Shown here one piece after another: positions 43,963-53,075 of a stretch of DNA of 64,000 bases. The notes under the pieces are model-generated. The model was not told the DNA's origin. It searched no databases and saw only the letters and a program-made list of their open reading frames with translations. Source of the DNA: Paenibacillus sp. Soil522. GTDB lineage: Bacteria; Bacillota; Bacilli; Paenibacillales; Paenibacillaceae. Position 1 is the stretch's first letter; each line of letters opens with the position of its first letter. The translations under genes were made by a program, and so were the position numbers. The stretch covers positions 55,541 through 119,540 of the forward strand of contig NZ_LMRV01000026.1 of NCBI RefSeq assembly GCF_001428245.1, read 5' to 3'.

Positions 43963-44856
43963 TCAACTTTTCATTTTATCCAATACCTCTAAATAAAAGA
44001 CTTGCAAAAATTTTTTTATGTTTACTTTTCCTTTTTCAGCATTCAACTCTTCTTCCATAACCTTCATTTTCATCCGGATATCTTGAAAGTCAAAGTATAG
44101 CGGAGCGTAATATTCAAACTTCGGGTTACTGTAATCCGTTAGACCGATCGAAGCCAAATGAACCAACGCGGCCATGATGGTCCGCCTGATCCGTTGCTCA
44201 ATTGCTTTACTTTCTTTCTCAATATCGCTCTTGCTTTGTTTATAGGTTCGGGCTACGGATTCATACCATTCTTTTAGCGACGGAAAATCGGAAGTCTGCC
44301 GGTGTTCAATTAAATATTCCATTAAAGATACGATATCTTTACTGCCGATTTCACCGATTATACCTAAATCCATAAGAATAGGCTTCATGACATCGCGAAC
44401 GGGTCGTTCTCTACGAACCGTTGATAATTCTACGGAATCAAATTTTGCTAACGTTTGCTTGATTTCAATAATATGCCGCTCGTATTTCCGCCGTTCATTC
44501 ACTTTCAACAATACGGCTTCTACTTCCAAACGGTTTATTGGCTTATGGATAAAAAACTCGATTCCTTTTTGATAGGCTTCTCCTACCATTTCTTTATTTT
44601 CAATTTGTGAAATCATAATAAACTTCCCCGTATATCCTCTGTCTTTCAATTGTGTTATCGTCTCGATCCCATCCTGATCGGGCATCAATAAATCAATCAA
44701 CACCATATCCGGATTCAGATCAAGTATGATTCGGGTACCCTCCATTCCTTCCCCCGCTGAGCCTGCAACCTCGCCAATCCCGCTATGCTCTATAATATTT
44801 TGCAGCATCCGCCTGCTAACTGCGTCGTCATCCACGATAACGAAAGATAGCGACAT
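43963..44856 (-). CDS. response regulator, GlnL (YcbB) type
   Basis: The 297-residue protein has a REC domain (about 1-125; Asp in MVLIDLLMPDQDG) and the helical YcbB DNA-binding domain (about 150-290; RRTIMAALVHLASIGLTDYSNP). GlnL of B. subtilis activates glutaminase and glutamine-transport genes. The start at 44856 (MSLSFVIVDDD) has GGGGGG upstream; it overlaps the kinase gene by 29 bases. A paralogue lies at 50225-51151. Confidence 0.9.
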   Translation of the reverse strand: MSLSFVIVDDDAVSRRMLQNIIEHSGIGEVAGSAGEGMEGTRIILDLNPDMVLIDLLMPDQDGIETITQLKDRGYTGKFIMISQIENKEMVGEAYQKGIEFFIHKPINRLEVEAVLLKVNERRKYERHIIEIKQTLAKFDSVELSTVRRERPVRDVMKPILMDLGIIGEIGSKDIVSLMEYLIEHRQTSDFPSLKEWYESVARTYKQSKSDIEKESKAIEQRIRRTIMAALVHLASIGLTDYSNPKFEYYAPLYFDFQDIRMKMKVMEEELNAEKGKVNIKKFLQVFYLEVLDKMKS

Positions 44857-46144
44857 CGGCTTCCCCCCCTTTTTGTAAAGCGGTTTTTGGAAGATGAACA
44901 ACGAAGCAAGTAGCGTTTGCTTCCTCCAATTTCTCCACTGTGATCTCGCCTCCGAAAGAATGAACAATATCGCGCACATGAGAAAGGCCTATTCCTGTCG
45001 CCGCGATTCCTTCCACATTAAACTTTGTCGTATAACCCGGCTCAAAAATAAGGCTCTTATCCTGCTCAGAAATACCGCCCCCCGAATCCGAAACAACAAA
45101 AATAATTTCTTTTTCCTTTTCAACAGCTTGTACTTGTATGGTTCCATTCTTCTCAATGGCTTCTACGGCATTGGAAACCAGGTTGTTAAGCACCGTCATT
45201 AAAGGTATATAATGCGGAGTAAAGAAGTTCGCTTCCACTTCTTTATCTATCCTAATTTTTTTCTTCAGCATTTCGCTGTATTTTTGATTTCCTTTTACGA
45301 CAAAATCGAGAATCTCCGAGAGGCTCATGTCAACGACGATTTCACTGTCATATAATTTCAACAATCCTGCCAAAATACGCTGAGAATCTTTCTTCACTTC
45401 GTGGATTTGCTGGGCGACTCCTAATGCTTGCCCGCTGTAGCTGTTCAATTTCTCTTCTTTCAATTTACGGGACAAATTAAAACTATTTACGGTAATGGAT
45501 TCTATCGTGTCCATCGATTTTTTTAAATAAAAGGTTTCTCCATACAAACCCGCTCCGATATTAATCATTTGCTCCATCCGTTTCTGCTGCTCTGCATGCA
45601 GGAACCGCATTTGACTAATCGAAATGCTGCTGTACAGTCCGATTACAAAATAGCTTCGAACAACCGAAATGGCTATTAACTGAAACCATTCTTTGAGATA
45701 AAATGTTTCTGTATCAAGCAACACCCCGCGCATTAAAAGCTCCGTTACGTTAGAAGAAAAATCGATTACTGCAACAACCGCGCCCAAAAGAAGGGGATGA
45801 AACTCGTTTATTCTTTTTTTAAACCTGCTCATACCGAATGCGAAAACAACATAATAAAGACCGGCCGCCAAGTTGTTTTGCAAGCTTTCCAGTATGGAAA
45901 AGGTGTTCGTTTCGATCATCCATTCTCCGGCTTGGAACACTACACTAAACATCCCTGCCATAATTCCCATCGTTATATAAGGCAAGTGGCGCATGAATAA
46001 TAAAAAAAATAAAAATATACTTACACCCAAACCGATCCGAAATAAATTGTCACTGAAGGGATTAACCTTGAATTCCGCACCAATGGCCGTAGCCAGGGCG
46101 ATAGCAATCATTTGCAGTCTTTCATTTTTAAAAACATTATTCAT
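44828..46144 (-). CDS. sensor histidine kinase, GlnK (YcbA) type
   Basis: The 438-residue kinase has about six membrane helices in the first 200 residues, then an H-box (QQIHEVKKDSQRILAGL) and an ATPase domain (NLVSNAVEAIE, DSGGGI, GYTTKF, GIGLSHV). The start at MNNVFKN (46144) aligns with the paralogue's start; ATG 46177, with AAGG upstream, is possible. It likely senses glutamine or a related amino acid at the membrane and phosphorylates the regulator whose gene overlaps its own end. Confidence 0.9.
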   Translation of the reverse strand: MNNVFKNERLQMIAIALATAIGAEFKVNPFSDNLFRIGLGVSIFLFFLLFMRHLPYITMGIMAGMFSVVFQAGEWMIETNTFSILESLQNNLAAGLYYVVFAFGMSRFKKRINEFHPLLLGAVVAVIDFSSNVTELLMRGVLLDTETFYLKEWFQLIAISVVRSYFVIGLYSSISISQMRFLHAEQQKRMEQMINIGAGLYGETFYLKKSMDTIESITVNSFNLSRKLKEEKLNSYSGQALGVAQQIHEVKKDSQRILAGLLKLYDSEIVVDMSLSEILDFVVKGNQKYSEMLKKKIRIDKEVEANFFTPHYIPLMTVLNNLVSNAVEAIEKNGTIQVQAVEKEKEIIFVVSDSGGGISEQDKSLIFEPGYTTKFNVEGIAATGIGLSHVRDIVHSFGGEITVEKLEEANATCFVVHLPKTALQKGGEADVAIFRYRG

Positions 46145-46264
46145 CCTACGACCCGCTCCAGTCAGAGAGTCAGACATCAGCACCTTACATAAACCTATCT
46201 TCTGTTTGTATACATACTAACACACATTTAACATTCGTTGAAGCGCAAATGCCGGGCGCAAAAA

Positions 46265-46294
46265 AAATCCAGCCCCCGTTACAGGGCCGGATTT
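46265..46294 (-). terminator. terminator of the ArAE-family gene
   Basis: AAATCC-GGCCC and GGGC-GGATTT form the stem; on the minus strand eight T residues follow. Confidence 0.85.
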
Positions 46295-46328
46295 CCACTA
46301 TAGATCATAGACCGTATAACGTCTTATT

Positions 46329-47312
46329 TCAGATCGATTTAATGTAAAGCTCTAATTCATTGGCCACCACAAACAAGCTTGCACGGTTTTCAAATTCCGT
46401 TCTGGTTTGGGGCATTGGAAGAAGCTTATGATACTCTCTGATTTTGCGCAGTTCTTCATAAAGGCTATTCTTGTGATCCTGGCTGCTTAAGTAAGCACTT
46501 AATAAGAGCAGAAACTCTCCGATTCTTTCCCCCTGCTCCATTTGGACGGTAATTCGGGATACGTTGGGCAGCATCCTATCCAAAATATCATACTGCTGCT
46601 TCTTTTTTTCAAAATAATCAAAATAAGAATCAGACTTGAACAAAATACTGTTCTCCGCATCGAGCAGGGCCAAGGATTTGGACTTTGTCAGCGCATCGGA
46701 TAGCTGCAGCAATTCTTTCCCGTCCCACTGCGTATTCCCGTCTTTCAAATAGGCGGCTATCTCATGCAATATGGTGCGAAGCAAGCGGTCAACCTCTGCT
46801 TTGCATTGATTTAACTGCTTATCGATACTCGGCATATAAGCATTGATCACAAGCGCTACGCCGAGGCCAATCGCAATGACGAAAAACTCGTTAACGAAAA
46901 ACGAAAGCTCCGGTTTCTTGTGCATATAGACGTGCATGACAATAACCGAGCTGCTTGCAATCCCTTCCTGGATCCGAAGACGGACACATAACGGGATAAA
47001 TAAAAGCAGCAAAACGAGAAATGAATAAGGAAAAAAACCAAAGATCCAAAATACGGCGCTGGAGAAAAACATCCCGATGAAGCACGCGAAAAATCGGCTT
47101 ACCGCAGCTTTTATGGACTGCTTGCGCGATTTCTGAATACATAAAAGCGTAAGTATGCCGGCTGAAGAAAAATACTGGAGCTGTAACAACTGGGATACCA
47201 GCACGGAAATGGAGACGCCAACCGCCGTTTTGGCCGTACGAAATCCAATACTTACCGGCGGTACCTTCAGCTTCAACCGGATGAATCCCGGCTTTATATC
47301 CAGCATCTCCAT
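46329..47312 (-). CDS. ArAE-family (aromatic acid exporter-like) membrane protein
   Basis: The 327-residue protein has about six N-terminal helices (RTAKTAVGVSISVLVSQLLQLQYFSSAGI onward) and a cytosolic helical C-terminus from about 165, the DUF939/ArAE_1 plan. The ATG at 47312 has no ribosome site. A good site and an ATG at 47377 open another frame that meets this one at the slippery TTAAAAAAG (47338-47330), where a -1 shift would give a longer N-terminus, MSQQMRLSAYIIGLKK-DGRSNE. This is either programmed frameshifting or a one-base loss. It follows the GltT-type gene by 25 bases from the upstream ATG. Confidence 0.8.
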   Translation of the reverse strand: MEMLDIKPGFIRLKLKVPPVSIGFRTAKTAVGVSISVLVSQLLQLQYFSSAGILTLLCIQKSRKQSIKAAVSRFFACFIGMFFSSAVFWIFGFFPYSFLVLLLLFIPLCVRLRIQEGIASSSVIVMHVYMHKKPELSFFVNEFFVIAIGLGVALVINAYMPSIDKQLNQCKAEVDRLLRTILHEIAAYLKDGNTQWDGKELLQLSDALTKSKSLALLDAENSILFKSDSYFDYFEKKKQQYDILDRMLPNVSRITVQMEQGERIGEFLLLLSAYLSSQDHKNSLYEELRKIREYHKLLPMPQTRTEFENRASLFVVANELELYIKSI

Positions 47313-47377
47313 TTCATTGCTTCGACCATCTTTTTTAACCCGATGATGTAAGCCGATAATCTCATTTGCTGGCTCAT
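47294..47377 (-). other. short frame with slippery site upstream of the ArAE gene
   Basis: ATG 47377 lies 6 bases after GGAGGGG (47390-47384). The zero frame encodes 27 residues and stops at TAA 47294. Codons 14-16 are TTA-AAA-AAG, an A-AAA-AAG heptamer. A -1 slip continues directly into the ArAE frame. Confidence 0.6.
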
Positions 47378-47402
47378 GCTCTTCCCCTCCACAATGATTT
47401 AA

Positions 47403-48677
47403 TTATGCAGCTTTATTTGCTGTCTTCAGATTCTTCGTGTACAATTGCGATTTATCGGCATCGAATTGACCTTCCGATTTTGAGATGACCACTGCAGCCA
47501 AGCTGTTGCCAAGGACATTAACGACTGTCCGCGCCATATCCAGGATGCGGTCGATTCCGGCAATAAAGGCCAAGCCTTCCGGCGGAATTCCCACAGAACC
47601 AAGCGTAGCCAGCAGGACTACGAAAGAAACGCCCGGTACTCCGGCAATCCCTTTGGAGGTAACCATTAATACAAGCATTAAAGTTATTTGATCGGTAAGC
47701 GAGATATCGATACCGTACATTTGCGCTATGAACAATGCCGCAATAGCCTGATACAGCGTGGATCCGTCCAGATTGAACGAATAGCCGGTCGGAACGACGA
47801 AAGAAGTGATCGCCTTAGGACAACCGAACTTCTCCATTTTCTCTATCACTTTAGGCAGGACTGTCTCGGAACTAGCTGTTGAGAAGGCAAGAATAAGTTC
47901 ATCTTTCATGATTTTGATAATGGCAAAAATACTTGTCCCGCTAAGCCTGGCGATGATACCGAACACGACAACCACAAAGAAAATCATGGCAAAGTAAACA
48001 ACGAGCACAAGCTTTCCTAGCGGAATCAGCGAAGCGACCCCGAATTTAGAAACGGTTACACCAATTAGTGCAAATACGCCGAATGGAGCAAATTTCATGA
48101 TTTGATTGGTTACCCAGAACATGGCATCCGCTACGCCGTGAAAAAAGCCCAGCACCGGCTTACCCTTATCACCAATAGCGGCAACGCCCAAACCGAACAT
48201 GACGGAAAAGAATATGACTGCGAGCATGTCCCCGTTTGCGAGAGACTCTATAATATTTTTGGGCACAATGTTAACAAAGGTGTCGGCAAATCCGTGGCTC
48301 GCTGCTTTTTCAGCCGAATCCACATATTGATGGACATCGGTCTTGGCGAGATGAGTCATATCCACGCCGGAGCCCGGCTGCAGCAAATTGGCTGCCAGCA
48401 ATCCTAAGATGATTGCGACCGTCGTCACGATTTCAAAATAGAGGAGTGTCTTTCCTCCAAGCTTACCAAGCTGTTTCATACTGCCAGTGCCTGCAACACC
48501 AACAATCAGAGAAGAAACGACGATGGGAACGACGATCATTTTGATCAGACGGATAAAAATATCGCCAATCGGAGATAGGAAGCTTCCCACTGACGGATTC
48601 CCGTAAAACAAAATACCAACCGTAATTCCCAAAACAAGTCCAATCAGAATTTGCCAAGCAAGACCGATCTTCTTCAT
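47403..48677 (-). CDS. gltT: GltT/GltP-type dicarboxylate-amino acid:cation symporter
   Basis: The 424-residue protein matches the SLC1/DAACS family: SFNLDGSTLYQAIAALFIAQ (serine-rich loop and helix 7), MLVLMVTSKGIAGVPG and FIAGIDRILDMARTVVNVLGNSLAA. It imports glutamate or aspartate with Na+ or H+. The ATG 48677 has GAGGGG 8 bases upstream; the GTG at 48686 is too close. The upstream region holds the predicted GlnL-type site (48730-48755). It lies between the two GlnK/GlnL gene pairs. Confidence 0.93.
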   Translation of the reverse strand: MKKIGLAWQILIGLVLGITVGILFYGNPSVGSFLSPIGDIFIRLIKMIVVPIVVSSLIVGVAGTGSMKQLGKLGGKTLLYFEIVTTVAIILGLLAANLLQPGSGVDMTHLAKTDVHQYVDSAEKAASHGFADTFVNIVPKNIIESLANGDMLAVIFFSVMFGLGVAAIGDKGKPVLGFFHGVADAMFWVTNQIMKFAPFGVFALIGVTVSKFGVASLIPLGKLVLVVYFAMIFFVVVVFGIIARLSGTSIFAIIKIMKDELILAFSTASSETVLPKVIEKMEKFGCPKAITSFVVPTGYSFNLDGSTLYQAIAALFIAQMYGIDISLTDQITLMLVLMVTSKGIAGVPGVSFVVLLATLGSVGIPPEGLAFIAGIDRILDMARTVVNVLGNSLAAVVISKSEGQFDADKSQLYTKNLKTANKAA

Positions 48678-48729
48678 TTGATTCACCCCTCAAATTTACA
48701 ATATTTTAATGATGTTTAAATCTTAAAAC

Positions 48730-48755
48730 GCAATCTACAGAAATCTACAAAAACA
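48730..48755 (-). promoter_or_regulatory. predicted GlnL-type operator, copy 2
   Basis: On the minus strand it reads TGTTTTTGTAGATTTC then TGTAGATTGC. The direct repeat TGTAGATT occurs twice, 10 bases apart. It matches 21 of 26 positions at 43704-43729 and lies 53 bases before the gltT start, in the region shared with the divergent kinase gene. Confidence 0.7.
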
Positions 48756-48937
48756 TACATTCGATAATTTATTAGATGTCATAAAATCTTACATTATCTT
48801 GTTTGACACTTTGTTACTCTATATAATAAAGCTCCAATCTATCGTTCCAACTTTCGGTTTGACGATCATTATTGAAAGAAATCGGCCGTTTGCGTTAAAT
48901 AAGTTTACATCATCATGGAATTAGGAGGTGATTATCC

Positions 48938-50218
48938 TTGAAAACAAACATCGCTGCGTTTATCCTTATGATTATTACCGTGCCTCTCGCAGGGGAATTG
49001 AAATTTTACCCTTTTCACGACGATTTCCGCGTCAGTTTGGCCACACCCTTTTTTTTCTTTTTTTTACTGTGGATTCAAAGAATACCGCCTGTCTTATCCG
49101 GACTTTTGGTTGGTATCAACGTTGTTACCCTTCGTATCGCTTTGGATTACCTATTGCTAACGGATGTTTCTTTCGAAGAGCTTGCTCACCTGCATTATCC
49201 GCCTTTATTTTATTACCTTGCATACGCTTCTTTATTTCAATTTTTGAGATTGAACCGGCTCCCTTATCGGCCTCTGCGTGTCGGGGTTCTAAGTGTCTTA
49301 ATCGAATTCATTTCAAGTCTGGTGGAGCTCTCCTTCCGCCATTCCATTTCCCTTACGACCATAGATTTATATGCTTTTGGCGAACTAATTTTAATTGCGG
49401 TCATTCGCAGCTTTTTTGTTCTCGGTTTTTATAATATCATTCAATTACGCCAGTCCATCTTAAATGAAGAACAGCAGCGTAAAGAAAAGGAACGCATCCT
49501 TATGCTCGTTTCAAATTTATATGAGGAGTCCGTCCAGTTAAAAAAAACGCTTCAATACTCGGAAGATATTACAAGAGAATGTTATGAGTTATACCGGGAC
49601 TTACAAAATGCCGAATCTATAAATGGGACCGCGAATTTTGCGCAGCAAGCATTGCGGATTTCCGGAAAAATCCATGAAATTAAAAAGGATAATCAACGAA
49701 TATTAGCGGGGCTTTCCAAAATGATTGCCGACCAGAGTTCATCGGACTATATGAATCCGGTGGAAATAGGCCAGCTGATTGTCAGAACGAATCAAAAATA
49801 CGCAGTATCCTCAGGCAAAGATATTCAGTTCCTATTGGAGGTGGAAGAGACGCTGCCTCCCATGCATGTATACACCCTTTTATCTTTGATTAACAATTTG
49901 ACAGCCAATGCGGTTGAAGCCATCCTTAACAAAGGGATTATAAAAATCTCTGTCCGGCGCTTGAATGATTTCATTGAGTTTCGAGTAAGCGACAACGGTC
50001 CTGGTATCCCCCCTAAAAAAAGAAAGGTTATATTTACGCCAGGGTACACTTCAAAGTATGATGTTTCAGGAAAGCCTTCAACCGGAATCGGTTTATCCTA
50101 CGTTCAGGAAGTCGTGAAAGACCGTGGAGGACAGTTTGAATTACTGGATGAATGGGAAACCGGCAAAACCGTATTTATCATACACTTGCCTATCGATGAG
50201 CTTACCGAGAAAGGATGA
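48938..50218 (+). CDS. sensor histidine kinase, GlnK type (second copy)
   Basis: The 426 residues repeat the GlnK plan: membrane sensor (about 1-190), H-box SGKIHEIKKDNQRILAGLSKM and ATPase motifs NNLTANAVEAI, DNGPGI and GIGLSYV. The start is TTG at 48938 with AGGAGGTG 7 bases before it. It is divergent from gltT and shares the intergenic region with the direct-repeat site. Sequence differs clearly from the 46 kb copy in the sensor part, so the two probably sense different ligands. Confidence 0.9.
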   Translation: MKTNIAAFILMIITVPLAGELKFYPFHDDFRVSLATPFFFFFLLWIQRIPPVLSGLLVGINVVTLRIALDYLLLTDVSFEELAHLHYPPLFYYLAYASLFQFLRLNRLPYRPLRVGVLSVLIEFISSLVELSFRHSISLTTIDLYAFGELILIAVIRSFFVLGFYNIIQLRQSILNEEQQRKEKERILMLVSNLYEESVQLKKTLQYSEDITRECYELYRDLQNAESINGTANFAQQALRISGKIHEIKKDNQRILAGLSKMIADQSSSDYMNPVEIGQLIVRTNQKYAVSSGKDIQFLLEVEETLPPMHVYTLLSLINNLTANAVEAILNKGIIKISVRRLNDFIEFRVSDNGPGIPPKKRKVIFTPGYTSKYDVSGKPSTGIGLSYVQEVVKDRGGQFELLDEWETGKTVFIIHLPIDELTEKG

Positions 50219-50224
50219 CGATCC

Positions 50225-51151
50225 ATGCGATTTTTTATTGTGGATGACGATCAAGGAGTTCGCTCCATGTTAGCTGATATTATTGAGGAGGACGGGCTGG
50301 GGAAAGTGGTCGGAGAAACGGATGACGGCTTTCATATAAACAGCGACTTGCTGGAGCTAAAAAAAGTCGATATTCTTTTGATCGATATGTTAATGCCGAT
50401 TCAAGACGGAATCCAGACCGTTCGGGCATTAGGGTCGCATTTTCACGGAAAAATCATCATGATCTCACAGATCGAATCGAAAAATATGATTAGTGAAGCC
50501 TACTCGCTTGGCGTCGAATATTATATTACCAAACCGGTTAACCGGCTGGAAATTTTGGCGGTTATCCGAAAGGTCGAGGAACGCTTGCGGCTGCAAAAAT
50601 CGATATCCTTTATACAGAGAACTTTGCAGGACTTTACATTCGAGAAGCCTCAGGAGAGGCAAGAGCCGCCCGGTTCAAAGAAAGAAATGTTGACTGCCGG
50701 TCATTTTCTGTTGTCGGAGCTTGGAATGATCGGGGAAGCAGGCAGTAAAGATTTATTGGATATTCTCGGGTACCTATACGAAAAAGAAACCGAATCTGTT
50801 CACTCTATAAATGCGTTTCCTTCATTAAAGGATATTTTTAGTAATACCGCTGCGAAAAAACTGGGAAGCTCGGCAACATCTGCGGAACTAAATAAGGAGA
50901 TCAAAGCCTCGGAGCAGCGTGTACGAAGAGCCATTTTCCAGGCACTCAGCCATATGGCTTCACTTGGCCTAACCGATTATACCCATCCAAAGTTTGAAAA
51001 TTATGCTTCGAAAATTTTCGATTTCACCGAAATTCGAAAAAGAATGTCGGAATTGCAAAACAATATAGAATCATCCCAATCCCAAATCCGGATCAACACA
51101 AAAAAATTTGTACAAGTGCTCTATTTGGAAGCGAAGCAATCGATGAGTTGA
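50225..51151 (+). CDS. response regulator, GlnL type (second copy)
   Basis: The 308-residue regulator has REC (Asp in ILLIDMLMPIQDG) and the YcbB-type C-terminus (RRAIFQALSHMASLGLTDYTHPKFENY). It follows its kinase by 6 bases. The DNA-binding end is very like that of the 44 kb copy, so both may read the same direct-repeat operators. Confidence 0.9.
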   Translation: MRFFIVDDDQGVRSMLADIIEEDGLGKVVGETDDGFHINSDLLELKKVDILLIDMLMPIQDGIQTVRALGSHFHGKIIMISQIESKNMISEAYSLGVEYYITKPVNRLEILAVIRKVEERLRLQKSISFIQRTLQDFTFEKPQERQEPPGSKKEMLTAGHFLLSELGMIGEAGSKDLLDILGYLYEKETESVHSINAFPSLKDIFSNTAAKKLGSSATSAELNKEIKASEQRVRRAIFQALSHMASLGLTDYTHPKFENYASKIFDFTEIRKRMSELQNNIESSQSQIRINTKKFVQVLYLEAKQSMS

Positions 51152-51161
51152 TTATACTAAA

Positions 51162-51193
51162 GTGAGGGGCCTGGGCTAATCCAGGCCCCTCAC
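51162..51193. terminator. bidirectional terminator between convergent genes
   Basis: GTGAGGGGCCTGG and CCAGGCCCCTCAC form a 13-bp perfect stem with a 6-base loop between the regulator and the ABC-F gene. Confidence 0.8.
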
Positions 51194-51199
51194 GCTTGT

Positions 51200-53017
51200 T
51201 TAGAAGCTGCCTATTTGTGCGCGCAGCCTGCGGATTTCCTGTATGAGCAGCAGCTGCTCCCCGGGATCATCCGGCTGCGTGCTGCTCATGAGCTGCGCTA
51301 AGCGAAGCTGCAGCATTTCCCGCTCGTTCTGATTCAGCTGCTCCTCCGGCGAAAGTGAACGGCTTCGATCCTTGGACATAAACTCCTCATACGTTCCCGG
51401 GAACAAGCTTGGCTCACTCTGCCCATCCATCAGGAGTAACCGGTTGGCCGCTTGGCGGATCAAGTACCGGTCATGGGTCACGAGCAGAATCGCGCCGGGA
51501 TAATGCTGAAGCGCCTCCTCAATCTGCTCGCGCGTACTCACGTCCAGATAGTTGGTCGGTTCATCAAGCACGAGCAAATTCGCTTTGCCAAAATACAGCT
51601 TAAGGAACGCTACTCTGCATTTCTCGCCCATGCTCAAATCCCCGATTCGCTTAAACACATCCTCCTTCGAAAACAAGAAGCAGCCCAAAATGGTCCGCGC
51701 ATGCGACTGCGTCATCCCCGGCAGCATCAGCAGGCTATCCAGAATGGTCGCCTCGCTATCGAGCTTACCCAGCTCCTGCTCGAAGTAACCGATTTTCGCC
51801 TGCGGATGAATGACTACCTTGCCTGCGGCAGGCGTTAAGCTGCCCGTTGCCAGCTTCAGCAGGGTCGACTTACCCGCTCCGTTCGGTCCAAGCACGGCAA
51901 GGCGGTCGCCCCGGTCAAGCGAGAGACTAAGCTTACTGAATATGTGCTTGCGGCCTTCATAAGCAAAGCTAACCTCCTCCATGCGCAGCAGCGTCGAAGC
52001 TGTGAAGCCATCCGGCTCCAAATGCAAACGCAGCTGCGATTCCTCGCGAGGCTTCTGCACTTTTCCCTGGTCTAAACGCTCCAATGCGGATTCCTTCGCA
52101 TGCAGACGCGATACGTTCTTTTTTGACTTTGACCTCAAAAAATCATTTTGCCCAGCCGCCTTATGCGCCTGCTGGAACCATTCCGCATACATGCGTATGC
52201 TCTCAAGCAGCTTTTCCCGCTCCAGCTCCTGCTTCTTGTGCAGCGCCTCCTGCGTCCTTAGCTCAAGCTCCTTCTGCGCCTTGTAGTCGGTGTAGCCTCC
52301 GGGATAGCGGTGGCAGCCATGCCGCTCCAGCTCCAGAACGGCCGTTGCCGTACGGTCGATAAATGTCCGGTCATGCGACACGTATACGATCGTTCCCGGA
52401 TACGCCCTCACCCATTGCTCCAGCCAATCCAGCGCGGCCGAATCCAAGTGATTCGTCGGCTCATCCATCACCACGAGCTTCGGCTCTCTGACCATAAGCG
52501 CCGCCAATTGGGCTTTCGTCTTCTGACCGCCGCTGAGCTGAGCAAATGGCATGCCCCACAATGAAGCTTCAAAGCCTAATTGCGTTAAGCATCTCTCCGC
52601 TTTGATCTCAAAGCCATAACCATCAAGCTGCGCATATCTCTCGTACAGCTCGCTGTATTGATTTAACAGCTTCCCGCTCGTCTCATTCTCTTGCATTTGC
52701 TGCGTCAGATCCGCCATCGCCCGCTTCAAGCCGAACAATTCCTCCGATCCCGCCTGAACGAACTCGAGCAGCGTGAGCGAGGTATCCGTCTGCGCCTGCT
52801 GGTCAAGCCAGCCCCACTCTTCAAGGGGCAATAAGCGCTGGACCACACCCCCATCAAGCGCAAGCCTTCCGGTCAAGCCCTGCAGCAGCGTCGTTTTGCC
52901 TACGCCGTTGCGACCGAACAGCGCAAGCCGCTCGCCCTCTTTTACCTCGAAATTTATATTTTCGAACAGCATATAGCCGTCCCATTCTTTAATCGCCTGT
53001 TTAACTTTTAGCAGCAT
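51200..53017 (-). CDS. ABC-F ATPase, probable ribosome-protection type
   Basis: The 605-residue protein has two ABC domains with no membrane part: Walker A FGRNGVGKTT (near 38) and GPNGAGKST (near 360), signatures LSGGQKTKA and LSMGEKCRV, and Walker B VVMDEPTNHLD and LVLDEPTNYLD. A charged linker (about 230-320) lies between them. This architecture and the drug-type leader fit the ARE ABC-F group (VmlR, Lsa, Vga), which removes lincosamides, streptogramins A or pleuromutilins from ribosomes. Drug specificity cannot be told from sequence. The start MLLKVKQ (53017) follows the attenuator terminator. Confidence 0.88.
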   Translation of the reverse strand: MLLKVKQAIKEWDGYMLFENINFEVKEGERLALFGRNGVGKTTLLQGLTGRLALDGGVVQRLLPLEEWGWLDQQAQTDTSLTLLEFVQAGSEELFGLKRAMADLTQQMQENETSGKLLNQYSELYERYAQLDGYGFEIKAERCLTQLGFEASLWGMPFAQLSGGQKTKAQLAALMVREPKLVVMDEPTNHLDSAALDWLEQWVRAYPGTIVYVSHDRTFIDRTATAVLELERHGCHRYPGGYTDYKAQKELELRTQEALHKKQELEREKLLESIRMYAEWFQQAHKAAGQNDFLRSKSKKNVSRLHAKESALERLDQGKVQKPREESQLRLHLEPDGFTASTLLRMEEVSFAYEGRKHIFSKLSLSLDRGDRLAVLGPNGAGKSTLLKLATGSLTPAAGKVVIHPQAKIGYFEQELGKLDSEATILDSLLMLPGMTQSHARTILGCFLFSKEDVFKRIGDLSMGEKCRVAFLKLYFGKANLLVLDEPTNYLDVSTREQIEEALQHYPGAILLVTHDRYLIRQAANRLLLMDGQSEPSLFPGTYEEFMSKDRSRSLSPEEQLNQNEREMLQLRLAQLMSSTQPDDPGEQLLLIQEIRRLRAQIGSF

Positions 53018-53044
53018 CAATGTATATTCCCCATTTCCGATTAC

Positions 53045-53075
53045 AAAATAAAAAACCGTGGCCAGCGGCACACGG
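53045..53075 (-). terminator. attenuator terminator in the ABC-F leader
   Basis: CCGTG-T-GCC-GCT-GGC-CACGG then TTTTTTATTTT on the minus strand. It ends 28 bases before the ABC-F start codon, the position expected for transcription attenuation. Confidence 0.85.

Noticed and set aside
48803..48827. TTGACA and TATAAT as the promoter of the second GlnK gene
   Set aside because: The spacing is only 13 bases, too short for sigma-A, so the boxes were not annotated as a promoter.
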